A stretch of 64,000 nucleotides of DNA from Pseudanabaena sp. Chao 1811 (GCF_027942295.1 NZ_CP101416.1:2900501-2964500), one strand, 5' to 3'; positions 38,522 through 47,584 are shown, counted from the stretch's first letter. A program made the numbers and translations. Notes: generated by a model from the letters alone, not told the origin.

Positions 38522-39676
38522 TTAGGGAATCAAGGGAATATTTTGGCTCCGCGTAAATTGTTCATAGGCTGAGACTAAGGTTAGGCTATATAAGCTTTGA
38601 AATTTGTAGTCTTTGTAAGCATCGGGCACTTTGGCAAATTTCTCTAGGACTTGCTCCTTAGTCAAATTTTGTGCTTTCCATTGAAATGCTAAATTTTCTA
38701 ACCAACTAAAGTAAGTTTGCTGATCTTTCACCGCAGTCACATCGGTAACTTCTCCTTCTCCGGGCACCACTTTCGCATTGGGAAAATTCGTAATTAAGCG
38801 AGCTAAGCTACCTTGCCACTTACGAATATCACTATCACCAGTGTAGGGAATTCGCTTATGAAAAACCATATCCCCAGTAAATAAAACCTTTGCATCAGGT
38901 ACATAAACGACCAAATCAGTGCCAGCCGCATGACCATCTACAGGCTCAATTTTGACTTGGCGATCGCCTAACCAAAGATCGAGGGTGACTTGACTATTAA
39001 GGACTAAATTAGGAGGTGTAAAGCCCTTTGTTCCATCTTTACCCATGTAAATATATTCACGAATCGCCCCACGTCCAATCACAGGAATACCCAAATTGAT
39101 AAAAGTGGCATTGCCTCCAGTTCGCGCAAAATGATAATGCGTATTTAAGACATACTTAATGGGTTTATCTGTGAGTGATTTCACCGTTGTGATCATCAAT
39201 TCCGCCAATTGAGGTGAATGAAAGGGATCGATGACCAAAACACTATCACTACCAATGACAATCCCCCCATTACAAATTGCCACTGTTGGTATTACGGGTG
39301 GGATATCAGCACTAGCAACTAGGGCATAAACTCCTTGCCCCACCTTTTGTAATTTTAAGCCAGCATCTTGTAAGCCAATTTTTTTAACCACTGGCAATGG
39401 TTTATTTTTCGGTGTTGGCTTTGGTGTTTGCGTAGGTGCTGCTTTAGGTACTTGTTTTTGCGTTTGAGGTTGAGATGTGGCAGGAAGCACACCATCGCCC
39501 ATCGACACCATGATGGCAGCGATCGCTGTTAAGTAGCTGGGCATAGTTAAAACCCAGAACCAAAAACTGTGGCGCACGCGCAGCGTGCGCCACAGTTTTT
39601 GGGGTTTTATATTTAATTGCGTCCAGTTACTTAGTACTAAAGCTATATAGCTTGGTTTTTTGAAATTTTTTAGCAT
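38522..39676 (-). CDS. degenerate metallo-beta-lactamase-fold protein with in-frame MITE in its signal peptide
   Basis: 384 residues, a close paralogue of the adjacent 340-aa protein. The metal motif HxHxDH has become HYHFAR (Asp to Ala, His to Arg), and PGHGD has become PGEGE, so three ligand positions are lost, while FTGDMVF and DGHAAGTDL remain. A 102-bp insertion (a 100-bp MITE plus TA) adds 34 residues inside the signal sequence: without it the N-terminus reads MLKNFKKPSYIALVL then TAIAAIM, the same length as the paralogue's. A pseudoenzyme or decaying duplicate is likely; export is uncertain. Confidence 0.9.
   Translation of the reverse strand: MLKNFKKPSYIALVLSNWTQLNIKPQKLWRTLRVRHSFWFWVLTMPSYLTAIAAIMVSMGDGVLPATSQPQTQKQVPKAAPTQTPKPTPKNKPLPVVKKIGLQDAGLKLQKVGQGVYALVASADIPPVIPTVAICNGGIVIGSDSVLVIDPFHSPQLAELMITTVKSLTDKPIKYVLNTHYHFARTGGNATFINLGIPVIGRGAIREYIYMGKDGTKGFTPPNLVLNSQVTLDLWLGDRQVKIEPVDGHAAGTDLVVYVPDAKVLFTGDMVFHKRIPYTGDSDIRKWQGSLARLITNFPNAKVVPGEGEVTDVTAVKDQQTYFSWLENLAFQWKAQNLTKEQVLEKFAKVPDAYKDYKFQSLYSLTLVSAYEQFTRSQNIPLIP
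39532..39631. mobile_element. MITE family B, copy 1 (100 bp), inside a coding sequence
   Basis: Ends AGTAGCTGGGC and AGTAACTGGAC (other strand), flanked by TA on each side (39530-39531, 39632-39633). The centre is the palindrome GTGGCGCACGC...GCGTGCGCCAC. Its sequence closely matches the copy at 53402-53501, also 100 bp. TA duplication is typical of Tc1/mariner/IS630-class transposition. It adds exactly 34 codons to the gene that hosts it. Confidence 0.85.
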
Positions 39677-39751
39677 AATGCTTTCTTAGAACTAGATCAT
39701 GAAGCTCTACAAAACAATAAAGAGCGTCTTTTAGGAACGCTCTTTATTAGT

Positions 39752-40774
39752 TTAAGGAATTAAGGGAATAGTTCTGCTACGAGTAAATTGCTCATAGGCG
39801 GACTCTAAATTTAGAGGATAGATACCTTTAAATTTGTAGTCTTTGTAAGCATCAGGTACTTTCGCGAATTTCTCCAATACTTGCTCCTTTGTTAAAATCT
39901 GAGCTTTCCATTCCAAAGCTGTGCGCTCTAACCAACTGAAATAAGCCTGCTGAGCTTGTAAACCAGTTACATCAGTGACATCACCATGTCCGGGGACAAC
40001 CTTCGCTTCAGGGAAAGTGGCAATCAAGCGATACAAGCTGCCTTGCCATTGACGAATATCGCTATCGCCAGTGTAGGGAATTCGCTTATTGAAAACCATA
40101 TCGCCTGTAAATAGGACTTTGGCATCGGGAACATAGGCAACCAGATCCGTACCCGCCGAATGTCCATCGACACGTTCAATGCGGACTTGGCGATCGCCTA
40201 ACCAAATATCAGTCTGGCTATTAACAATCACCGTTGGTGGGGTAATGCCATTAGTATTATTTTTTCCGCTCTGGATATATTCACGAATTACACCACGTCC
40301 AATCACAGGAATATTTTGCTTTACAAAGGCAACGTTACCGCCTGTATGGTCAAAGTGATAATGGGTATTCAAAACATACTTGATTGGCTTATCTGTCAAG
40401 GATTTTACTGTCGCAATCAATAGTTCAGCTAAATCTGAGGTTTGAAATGGGTCAATCACCAATACACTCTCGCTACCGATAACAATCCCACCATTGGCGA
40501 TCGCGACCGCAGGACTCGCAGGTGGGAAATCAGTACTAGCAATCAGTGCATATACACCTTGAGCAACCTCTTGTAACTGTAAACCAGCATTTTGCAAACT
40601 AATAGTTTGAAGTGGTGCTTCCGCAGGTTTTTGGGCTTGCTTTTGAACTTGATTTTGTGACTGATTTTGAGCTACCACAGGCTCCCAACTTTGCCCAATT
40701 GTCATTGACATGATGGCAGCGATCGCCGCAAGGGCAAAGGCAAGAAGGTGTTTAAGCTTTAGCTTTTTCAGCAT
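39752..40774 (-). CDS. metallo-beta-lactamase-fold hydrolase, secreted
   Basis: 340 residues with a clean signal peptide (about 1-37; KHLLAFALAAIAAIMSM). Metal ligands intact: THYHFDHTGG, DGHSAGTDL, FTGDMVF and PGHGDVTD. It belongs to the quinoprotein-relay/SoxH-like periplasmic metallo-beta-lactamase group; substrate unknown. It is the functional-looking copy of a tandem duplication with the gene at 38522-39676. Confidence 0.88.
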   Translation of the reverse strand: MLKKLKLKHLLAFALAAIAAIMSMTIGQSWEPVVAQNQSQNQVQKQAQKPAEAPLQTISLQNAGLQLQEVAQGVYALIASTDFPPASPAVAIANGGIVIGSESVLVIDPFQTSDLAELLIATVKSLTDKPIKYVLNTHYHFDHTGGNVAFVKQNIPVIGRGVIREYIQSGKNNTNGITPPTVIVNSQTDIWLGDRQVRIERVDGHSAGTDLVAYVPDAKVLFTGDMVFNKRIPYTGDSDIRQWQGSLYRLIATFPEAKVVPGHGDVTDVTGLQAQQAYFSWLERTALEWKAQILTKEQVLEKFAKVPDAYKDYKFKGIYPLNLESAYEQFTRSRTIPLIP

Positions 40775-40944
40775 TTTTATTCCGTATATATTTCACTAAT
40801 ATTTACTAATAACCAGAAAACCAGAAACTTCCTGCTTAAGTATAGGAAAACGGCTCTTTTCCCATTACAAATAAAACCATATTTGTGACGAAATATAAGT
40901 TCTGCAAATGACAGGGATTTACTTTAATCCCAAATCTTAAAGTA

Positions 40945-41043
40945 GTAATACCAAAACTAAAAATGGCGTAGCCATTTTTAGTTTTGGTATTACTTGGTAA
41001 GCAATAAAATAAGGGAGGTGCTACACCTCCCTTATTTTATTGC
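40945..41043. repeat. two near-perfect palindromes in intergenic DNA
   Basis: Hairpin 1, arms GTAATACCAAAACTAAAAA.. with loop GTA (40945-40993, 23-bp arms); hairpin 2, arms GCAATAAAATAAGGGAGGTG with loop CTA (41001-41043, 20-bp arms). They lie between the metallo-beta-lactamase gene's promoter and the rpsJ terminator. Confidence 0.8.
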
Positions 41044-41056
41044 TTTGATGAGAAAA

Positions 41057-41103
41057 ACCCAGAGTTATGAAAGCAATACTTGAATACTTCCATAATTCTG
41101 GGC
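41057..41103 (-). terminator. rpsJ terminator
   Basis: CCCAGAGTTATG...CATAATTCTGGG stem with one G-U, followed in the minus direction by TTTTTC. It lies 20 bp beyond the rpsJ stop. Confidence 0.7.
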
Positions 41104-41122
41104 TTTTCTTGAAGGTTGAACT

Positions 41123-41437
41123 TTAGAGTTTTACTTCGATATCGACACCAGCAGCAAGATCGAGCTTCATGAGAGCATCGATGGTTTTTGCGGAAGGTTG
41201 ATAAATGTCGATAATCCGACTATGGGTACGAGTTTCAAAATGTTCGCGAGAGTCCTTATCTACGTGGGGCGATCTGAGAACGCAGTAGATGCGACGGCGT
41301 GTTGGCAGAGGAATAGGGCCAACGGCAGCCGCGTTTGTACGATTAGCAGTTTCGACGATTTTTTCGCAGGAAGAATCTAGCAGGCGATGATCGAAAGCTT
41401 TGAGACGAATCCGAATCTTTTGTTGTTGAGGTGCCAC
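41123..41437 (-). CDS. rpsJ: 30S ribosomal protein S10
   Basis: 104 residues, complete S10: [56 protein letters not shown]. It also takes part in transcription antitermination with NusB. Unlike the common cyanobacterial arrangement, no tuf or other str-operon gene lies upstream here; upstream is a hairpin and then divergent ndhL. Confidence 0.96.
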   Translation of the reverse strand: MAPQQQKIRIRLKAFDHRLLDSSCEKIVETANRTNAAAVGPIPLPTRRRIYCVLRSPHVDKDSREHFETRTHSRIIDIYQPSAKTIDALMKLDLAAGVDIEVKL

Positions 41438-41552
41438 AGTCTTAGGGATGTATTCGGGTAAAATTTTCAGCGTTTCTTATGTTAGCACCCTAACAAACTA
41501 AAATCAAACACAAATTTTGCTAGATTCTATGCAACCTAAAAATCTGGTAGTC

Positions 41553-41604
41553 CGATTTTCTGTGTTAGGGATGGGCGGCTGCCCATCCCTAACACAGAAA
41601 ATCG
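41553..41604. repeat. perfect palindrome, 24-bp arms
   Basis: Arms CGATTTTCTGTGTTAGGG.. with GGCT loop, between divergent rpsJ and ndhL, i.e. in a promoter region where a terminator is not expected. Confidence 0.8.
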
Positions 41605-41700
41605 AGATGGAACTTTGGTCATGTTGATTTTTTGAGTTGCGCGATTACTATACTGTTACAATCTATTAACAGATACACCTACACAATCCTGTATAGAAAT

Positions 41701-41931
41701 ATGTCGTTTCTTCTCTCTGCCCCAATGCTTGCCGCAATTGTGTATGCCGCGATCGCAGGTACATATTTACTTGTTTTACCTCTGATCATTTTGTTTTATT
41801 TCAAGGCACGTTGGTACAAAACAGGCTCTCTTGAAAGAGTATTCATTTGTTTTTTAGCCTTTTTCTTCTTCCCCGGTTTATTAGTACTCTCACCCTTCTT
41901 TAACTTCCGCCCCGAAGCACGCACTATTTAA
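41701..41931 (+). CDS. ndhL: NAD(P)H dehydrogenase-like subunit L
   Basis: 76 residues from ATG 41701 (MSFLLSAPMLAAIVYAAIAG); an open frame reaches 41632 but is not homologous. Two membrane helices and the conserved LPLIILFYFKARWYKTGSLE segment identify NdhL of the NDH-1 complex, which serves cyclic electron flow, respiration and CO2 uptake. Followed by a DUF3007 gene, an adjacency seen in other cyanobacteria. Confidence 0.93.
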   Translation: MSFLLSAPMLAAIVYAAIAGTYLLVLPLIILFYFKARWYKTGSLERVFICFLAFFFFPGLLVLSPFFNFRPEARTI

Positions 41932-41950
41932 AGCACTAGTTAAAAATGCC

Positions 41951-41979
41951 TTTAAATCAGCGCTTAGCGCTGATTTAAA
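41951..41979. repeat. small palindrome between ndhL and DUF3007
   Basis: TTTAAATCAGCGC-TTA-GCGCTGATTTAAA, 13-bp arms. It may stabilise the ndhL 3' end or reduce read-through; no poly-T follows. Confidence 0.7.
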
Positions 41980-42003
41980 TAAATATTTGAGAGATTGAAG
42001 ATT

Positions 42004-42333
42004 ATGCGCCGCATTGATGCCATAGCAATTATGGTTGCTTTTTTTGGATTTGGTGGAGTTGCCTTTTGGGCTTTTCGCGCCTACGGCTTCGATGCAACCA
42101 ATGCAGGCGTTTGGAGTCAGGTTGTCCTTGTCGGTGTGTTGCTAGCTTGGATTTCTACCTATGTCTTTCGAGCCGTCACTCAAACCATGACCTACAATCA
42201 GCAACTTGATGATTACAAAAAGGCAGTTTTGGCAAAGCAACTTGAGGAAATGTCTCCCGAAGATCGCGAAAAGTTGCTTGCTGAGGTAGAGGCAGAAAAG
42301 AAACTAACTCAAAATGTCGTCAAAGATGAATGA
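42004..42333 (+). CDS. DUF3007 family membrane protein
   Basis: 109 residues from ATG 42004 (MRRIDAIAIMVAFFGFGGVA). Two membrane helices and a charged C-terminal helix (LEEMSPEDREKLLAEVEAEK). DUF3007 is limited to cyanobacteria and plastid lineages and is often next to ndhL, which suggests, without proof, a role near NDH-1. The stop overlaps the start of the next gene by 4 bp. Confidence 0.82.
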   Translation: MRRIDAIAIMVAFFGFGGVAFWAFRAYGFDATNAGVWSQVVLVGVLLAWISTYVFRAVTQTMTYNQQLDDYKKAVLAKQLEEMSPEDREKLLAEVEAEKKLTQNVVKDE

Positions 42334-44006
42334 ATCAGCGATCGCCCTATTATTCTCTGTTTCATCCTAAGCCGCTCGCGAGGCGGGTTAGTTCCTTTGG
42401 CTTTCCGAGAGACTTGGGCGATCGCTTTCAAATTATTCAACGGTGGTTATGCTTTGCCAATGATGGCGAACCGTCGAATCTAATTGCGGAAGCGCAGTTT
42501 TTACACGATATTTTTGTTGATATTTTGGGGTACAAATCCCCCTTCGAGACGGCAGGGGGGGCTTGGGAACTAGAGCTACATCCCAAACCTGCCGTAGGTT
42601 TTTTTACAGAAACTTCGGTTAATGTCATTGCCGAAATTATTGTTAATGCTGCCGAAGAAGGGGCGATCGTCAAGCCTGAGCCGCAGCATGAGACGACTGA
42701 ATGGATGATCGTGCTGGACTATCGTGAGATCTGTCTTTACCATCGCGATGTTTCAGGACTGTTTTGCCAAAGATTTGCGTGGGAATCGCTGGCGGATTTA
42801 GAACAACTTAAGGCTTTTTATTTTTTACTATCGCGGCGGACACTTTTGCGGGGCATTGCTAATAGTGAGGAGCGATCGCGTACCACCCAGCTATTAGAAG
42901 AATCACACCAACTGGAAGCTGAAGTTCTTAAAAATTTTCACAGTCACTATTACAAAATTCGTAGTCAGTTAATTAAAGATTTTCGCTATCGTTTGCTCTT
43001 GCTTGCCCAAGCCCCCAATACAGGCAATTTGGACTCACATCTGCAAATTAGTACCGAAGATGTCATTGCGATCGCGATTTATCAAGCCCAGAAATTATTG
43101 AATCGCATCTTATTTGTCGCTTGTTGTGAAGATCGCGGATTACTGCCTGAACATCTGATTAAAGATGCTTACGAGTTTATCAATCCCTATGTAGAGCAAC
43201 ATATTTGGGAAAATTACAAGGCGGTTTTTCGTTGGGTACAAAAGGGGAATCCCAATTATCACAATCCGATTAATGCTTATCCATCGAGTTTATTTGAAAG
43301 CGATCGCATTTTAGATGGTGCGCTGTTTGTGGGGGATGAGCTATGTCGTCAGATTAAAGAGATTGCGCGGTTTGACTTTGGGGAAGATATTACTCGCCAT
43401 ATTCTGACCGCACTTTTTGATGATTCCATTAAAGAATTGTCGCAATATCGCAAAGATCTGGGCAATCTCAGCAAAAGACGTACTCCTAAGTTACCTTGCA
43501 AAGCAATTCTCCACAGTGAGTCCGTTATTCGCACTTTACAGCAGCATTTGTCTCTAGGAAATAAAGATGACGATCGCGATCGCCAGTTTGCTCAAGACAC
43601 CTTGGCATATTGCAAAGCATATCAAGAGCGTTTACTCAATATCAAAATTGTGCATCCAAAATGTGGTGCAGGCGTATTTCTGACTACGGCACTGGAGTTT
43701 TTAATTTCTGAACATGAGCGTATCCATCATCTCTTAACCAAATTCTCTCCCCATCCTGAAGTCCTTGTGCATAGGAATCCCACGGAAGTAATCGCACATA
43801 TTTTGCAGCATAATCTCTTTGGCTGTGATGTGGTCGAGGAATCTATCGAAATCACCCGTCTATCTCTATGTTTGCGATCGCTCGAAATCAATCCCGCCAT
43901 TCCCAATTTTGAGCAGAATATTCAATTAGGTGAGTTGGTAAATTGTGATTTTGGTGAAGAGTTTCAGCAAGCAAGCGATCGCGATGAGATCGTAATTCTA
44001 AAATAA
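42330..44006 (+). CDS. truncated Eco57I/PglX-type DNA-methylase-like protein
   Basis: 558 residues. The N-terminal 430 residues follow the specificity and helical regions of type IIG/Eco57I-like or PglX-like enzymes (for example VACCEDRGLLPE). The SAM motif is present but altered, HPKCGAGVFL (442-451, usual form DPACGSGxFL), then NLFGCDVVEESIEITRLSLCL. The protein ends about 50 residues later, before the catalytic NPPY motif and target-recognition region. It overlaps the DUF3007 stop by 4 bp. Without NPPY it is unlikely to methylate DNA; retained as a co-translated partner of ndhL-DUF3007 or a decaying fragment. Confidence 0.75.
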   Translation: MNQRSPYYSLFHPKPLARRVSSFGFPRDLGDRFQIIQRWLCFANDGEPSNLIAEAQFLHDIFVDILGYKSPFETAGGAWELELHPKPAVGFFTETSVNVIAEIIVNAAEEGAIVKPEPQHETTEWMIVLDYREICLYHRDVSGLFCQRFAWESLADLEQLKAFYFLLSRRTLLRGIANSEERSRTTQLLEESHQLEAEVLKNFHSHYYKIRSQLIKDFRYRLLLLAQAPNTGNLDSHLQISTEDVIAIAIYQAQKLLNRILFVACCEDRGLLPEHLIKDAYEFINPYVEQHIWENYKAVFRWVQKGNPNYHNPINAYPSSLFESDRILDGALFVGDELCRQIKEIARFDFGEDITRHILTALFDDSIKELSQYRKDLGNLSKRRTPKLPCKAILHSESVIRTLQQHLSLGNKDDDRDRQFAQDTLAYCKAYQERLLNIKIVHPKCGAGVFLTTALEFLISEHERIHHLLTKFSPHPEVLVHRNPTEVIAHILQHNLFGCDVVEESIEITRLSLCLRSLEINPAIPNFEQNIQLGELVNCDFGEEFQQASDRDEIVILK

Positions 44007-44039
44007 GGCAATGGCGGCGCGAAGCGCCGCCATTGCCTT
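44005..44039 (+). terminator. hairpin terminator after methylase-like gene
   Basis: AAGGCAATGGCGGCGC-GAA-GCGCCGCCATTGCCTT, 16-bp arms followed by TTT, starting inside the stop codon region. Confidence 0.75.
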
Positions 44040-44090
44040 TTAAGGTAGAATATTCACTCTTACTGTGATTGTGGAATAGTTAAAAGGCTT

Positions 44091-44861
44091 ATGCTGGCGA
44101 AACGGATTTTGCCTTGTCTTGATGTAAAAGCAGGTCGAGTCGTCAAAGGGGTGAACTTTGTCGATCTCAAGGATGCTGGCGATCCCGTAGAACTAGCACA
44201 GGCTTATAACCAAGCAGGAGCCGATGAACTAGTATTTCTTGACATCACTGCTACCCATGAAGATCGCGGCACGATTTTAGATGTGGTCTATCGTACTGCT
44301 GAGCAAGTTTTTATTCCCCTCACCGTTGGTGGTGGTGTCCGCAATCTCGACAATATTCGCGAACTGTTACGGGCAGGAGCCGATAAGGTCAGCATGAATT
44401 CCGCCGCCGTTCATGATCCTGACCTCATTAATCGCAGTAGCGATCGCTTTGGTAATCAGTGCATTGTTGTAGCGATCGATGCCCGTCGCAGAAACGATCC
44501 CCAGAATTTAGGCTGGGATGTATATGTACGTGGTGGGCGTGAAAATACGGGTATTGATGCGCTCTGGTGGGCGCAGGAAGTTGTTAAGCGTGGTGCAGGG
44601 GAAATCTTGCTGACCAGTATGGATGCGGATGGAACCAAAGCTGGTTACGATCTCGAACTTACGCGCCAAGTTGCGGATTTAGTAGAAGTGCCTGTAATTG
44701 CTTCAGGTGGGGCAGGTAATTGCGAGCATATTCTCCAAGCCGTGACAGAAGGTAAAGCCGAAGCAGCATTGCTAGCCTCACTACTACACTATGGCGAATT
44801 AACGATTACTGAAATTAAAGAATATCTCAGCGCTCATCAAGTGCCAGTGCGATCGCTTTAG
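44091..44861 (+). CDS. hisF: imidazole glycerol phosphate synthase subunit HisF
   Basis: 256 residues, complete TIM barrel: [20 protein letters not shown] (catalytic Asp11), [22 protein letters not shown] (Asp130-type) and [11 protein letters not shown]. It closes the imidazole ring in histidine synthesis with ammonia from HisH. Single gene, typical of cyanobacteria with scattered his genes. Confidence 0.96.
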   Translation: MLAKRILPCLDVKAGRVVKGVNFVDLKDAGDPVELAQAYNQAGADELVFLDITATHEDRGTILDVVYRTAEQVFIPLTVGGGVRNLDNIRELLRAGADKVSMNSAAVHDPDLINRSSDRFGNQCIVVAIDARRRNDPQNLGWDVYVRGGRENTGIDALWWAQEVVKRGAGEILLTSMDADGTKAGYDLELTRQVADLVEVPVIASGGAGNCEHILQAVTEGKAEAALLASLLHYGELTITEIKEYLSAHQVPVRSL

Positions 44862-44862
44862 A

Positions 44863-44887
44863 AAAAATTCTGCGCCGCAGAATTTTT
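44863..44887 (+). terminator. hisF terminator
   Basis: AAAAATTCTGC-GCC-GCAGAATTTTT directly after the hisF stop. Confidence 0.8.
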
Positions 44888-44894
44888 GGCATTC

Positions 44895-45027
44895 ATATAC
44901 TTAACACACCAAAGTCATCTTTGCCCTCACCCCTAGCCCCTCTCCCGCAGGAGATGGGAACAAGAAATCTTACTCCCCTTCTCCTGCGGGAGAAGGGGGT
45001 GGGGGATGAGGGATGCGTCAAGTATAT
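44895..45027. mobile_element. C-core element with alternative inverted repeats
   Basis: Ends ATATACTTAACACACC and ATATACTTGACGCATC (other strand). The interior of about 95 bp (two C-rich hairpins with CCCGCAGGAGA loops) is nearly identical, in inverse orientation, to the core of the element at 5509-5646, whose ends are different. It lies between convergent hisF and nadE. Confidence 0.65.
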
Positions 45028-45041
45028 TAACGCAGAATTTT

Positions 45042-46745
45042 TTAGGGGGTAACTTTACTAGCGATCGGCATTCTCCAACCAGAGCCAAAGGCGCGATCAG
45101 TAATTTTTAAACCAGGGGCAGCTTGGCGGCGTTTGAATTCGGCAATTTTGACCAGACGCACTACGCGATCAACCGTTGCTTGCTCATGTCCAGAGGCAAT
45201 GATTTCGGCTGCCGATAAATGCTGGTTAATTAATTTATGCAAAATATCATCGAGAATATCGTAGGGCGGTAGGGAATCTTGATCGACTTGATCGGGCTTT
45301 AGCTCTGCACTAGGGGGCTTTGTGATGATATTTACAGGAATAACTTCCGCAACACCCTGCTTAATTGCTAGCGGTGAATTAGTGCGATTGAGCCATTCGC
45401 AAATCGAAAATACTCGCGTTTTTGGGACATCAGCGATCGCCGCCAGACCACCATTCATATCCCCATAGAGAGTGCAATAGCCCACGGACACTTCAGATTT
45501 ATTACCCGTAGAAATTAGCAAATGTCCGAATTTATTGGAGATCGCCATGAGCAAGCTCCCCCGAATCCGCGATTGTAAATTCTCTTCAGTGACATCACTG
45601 GCGCGTCCCGCAAATAGATGCGCCAAACTATGATCAAAAGCCGACATCATTGGCTGAATGGGAATTGTTTCTGTGGTAATTCCTAAATTCTGGGCAAGGG
45701 CGATCGCATCGGTAATCGAATGATCGGAACTATAGGGAGAAGGCATCATCACACCCAAAACATTCTCTTTGCCGATCGCCTCTGTGGCGATCGCCGCAAC
45801 TAGCGCTGAGTCAATACCGCCACTTAAACCAATGACGACCTTCCGAAAGCGACATTTCTGCACATAGTCCCTTACACCAAGAACTAGAGCCGCAAAAATT
45901 TCCGCATCGTCACTTTCATAGCTTGATAAATTTGGACTCTGACCAACTTGCTCAAAATCAATTACAAGTAAATCTTCATCAAAACCTTTGCCCCGCGCCA
46001 CAATTTCGCCATCGCGATTAAACGCCATACTGCGCCCATCAAAAATCAGATCGTCATTTGCGCCGACCTGATTGGCATAGAGCAAGGGCAAGTTATGCAC
46101 GATCGCACTATGGCTGAGCATGGCTTCACGTAATTTCTGCTTACCGACAGCATAGGGAGAAGCGGATAAATTAACCAGCAAATCCACTTCTTTTTGCGCT
46201 AGTTCCGCCACAGGATCATCCGCATAGTTCCGTTTTCCCCAAAACTTCTCATCATTCCAAATATCCTCGCAAATGGTCACGCCCACTCGCAATGACGCTT
46301 GGTCTGACAGCTTTAATGTAAAAACTTGACTCCCCTCACCCACCTCAAAATAACGATCTTCATCAAATACGTCATAGGTCGGCAACAATCGCTTATGGAA
46401 AATTTGCTGCACTTTGCCATCCTGTAACAAAGCGGCACTATTAAACAGAGGCTTGCCCCCCACCTGACTTGCCTGCGGATTTATGGAAACTGTCCCCACT
46501 AGTACTGCCACATCATGGGGAAGTTTCTTGGCTAAATCGGCGATCGCTGAGTCCATATCGCGCACAAATTGGCGACTCATCAATAAATCGCGAGGCGGAT
46601 AGCCACAGATAGATAGTTCAGGGGTGAGGACTAACTGCACACCCTGCGCCGCCAAATTTTGGATCGCAGACAACAGGCGATCGCAGTTACCCACCAAATC
46701 ACCAATGATCGGATTAAGCTGGGCGATCCCAAATTTTAAGGTCAT
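45042..46745 (-). CDS. nadE: glutamine-dependent NAD+ synthetase
   Basis: 567 residues in two domains. The nitrilase-type glutaminase (about 1-260) shows the catalytic triad in LTPELSICGYPPRDLL (Glu), FHKRLLPTYDVFDE (Lys) and GVTICEDIWND (Cys). The synthetase follows with the PP-loop GLSGGIDSALVAAIA and STGNKSEVSVGYCTLYGD. It amidates nicotinic acid adenine dinucleotide. Confidence 0.95.
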   Translation of the reverse strand: MTLKFGIAQLNPIIGDLVGNCDRLLSAIQNLAAQGVQLVLTPELSICGYPPRDLLMSRQFVRDMDSAIADLAKKLPHDVAVLVGTVSINPQASQVGGKPLFNSAALLQDGKVQQIFHKRLLPTYDVFDEDRYFEVGEGSQVFTLKLSDQASLRVGVTICEDIWNDEKFWGKRNYADDPVAELAQKEVDLLVNLSASPYAVGKQKLREAMLSHSAIVHNLPLLYANQVGANDDLIFDGRSMAFNRDGEIVARGKGFDEDLLVIDFEQVGQSPNLSSYESDDAEIFAALVLGVRDYVQKCRFRKVVIGLSGGIDSALVAAIATEAIGKENVLGVMMPSPYSSDHSITDAIALAQNLGITTETIPIQPMMSAFDHSLAHLFAGRASDVTEENLQSRIRGSLLMAISNKFGHLLISTGNKSEVSVGYCTLYGDMNGGLAAIADVPKTRVFSICEWLNRTNSPLAIKQGVAEVIPVNIITKPPSAELKPDQVDQDSLPPYDILDDILHKLINQHLSAAEIIASGHEQATVDRVVRLVKIAEFKRRQAAPGLKITDRAFGSGWRMPIASKVTP

Positions 46746-46760
46746 ATCGGTATATCTCGT

Positions 46761-46927
46761 TGGAAAGTAGCTTTTGGCTGTTAGCTTTTGGCTTTTAGCT
46801 TTTAGTGATTAGCTTTTAGCTTTTGGATTGCTATATCTTAAAAAAGGTATTGTGAGATGCTTGTCTTGCAATATCCTCACAATACCTTTTTACCTTTTTA
46901 GTCATTCATAGCTGCAGCTACTTTCCA
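46761..46927. repeat. 12-bp inverted repeats bracketing a hairpin, nadE upstream region
   Basis: TGGAAAGTAGCT (46761-46772) and AGCTACTTTCCA (46916-46927) are exact inverts. Between them are repeated TTTTAGCTTTTGGC blocks and a strong hairpin AAAAAGGTATTGTGAG / CTCACAATACCTTTTT (46841-46891) that could terminate the CPP1-like transcript before nadE. Confidence 0.6.
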
Positions 46928-46963
46928 TAGCCAAAAACTAACAGCTAATCGATAACAGCTAAA

Positions 46964-47584
46964 TTAACGCAAGAAACAAGCATGGAGCCACATGACTAAC
47001 AAAATAATTGCCATTTGGATAGGGCTAGGGAAAAATCCATCGCTTACCAAACGGGACAATACTAAAACTTGGTTAGTCAAAGCCGCAAGCACTACCCCCA
47101 CAGTGATCCCCGACAAGGAAATCAACAGAGCGCGTCCAAAACGATTTTCTTTGCGAGTGAGTAAATAGACACTAACAATCAAGCCAAATGAGAGCCAAGT
47201 GGTGGTGGCGGTTGGTACAAAAAAGCTGATTGCCCCAAGTCCAGTAAAAATCCCCAGAGAAATGTAAATGTCTTTTTGACTAGGACTGTCTAGTAATCTT
47301 GATAACCAAGAGGGAGCGCGACGTTGGGGATTATTTTGTAAAGCCGCAGGAATCGCTGTCGATAGGCGTTCAGGATAGCGAATCCGATCGGGAACAGCTA
47401 TTTTGCCTTCTTTACGGGCGCGTAAACGATCCATAAGGATGGCATCGTAGGCAACCTCGATCACTTCTTGTTGAGACTCATCCCCCTCATATTCGCGCAA
47501 TAGGCGATCGCGTGCATCACGCACTTCTTCAAAGGAGGCTTCGTCATGGACTCCTAGTTTTTCGTAGGGAGTTGGTTCGCTCAT
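46964..47584 (-). CDS. CPP1-like (chaperone-like) membrane protein
   Basis: 206 residues from ATG 47584 (MSEPTPYEKLGVHDEASFEE). The N-terminal J-like domain lacks the His-Pro-Asp motif; three or four C-terminal membrane helices follow (TATTTWLSFGLIVSVYLLT, then two more). This is the CPP1/DUF3353 family; the plant member stabilises protochlorophyllide oxidoreductase, and cyanobacterial members are expected to act on thylakoid pigment enzymes. Confidence 0.85.
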   Translation of the reverse strand: MSEPTPYEKLGVHDEASFEEVRDARDRLLREYEGDESQQEVIEVAYDAILMDRLRARKEGKIAVPDRIRYPERLSTAIPAALQNNPQRRAPSWLSRLLDSPSQKDIYISLGIFTGLGAISFFVPTATTTWLSFGLIVSVYLLTRKENRFGRALLISLSGITVGVVLAALTNQVLVLSRLVSDGFFPSPIQMAIILLVMWLHACFLR

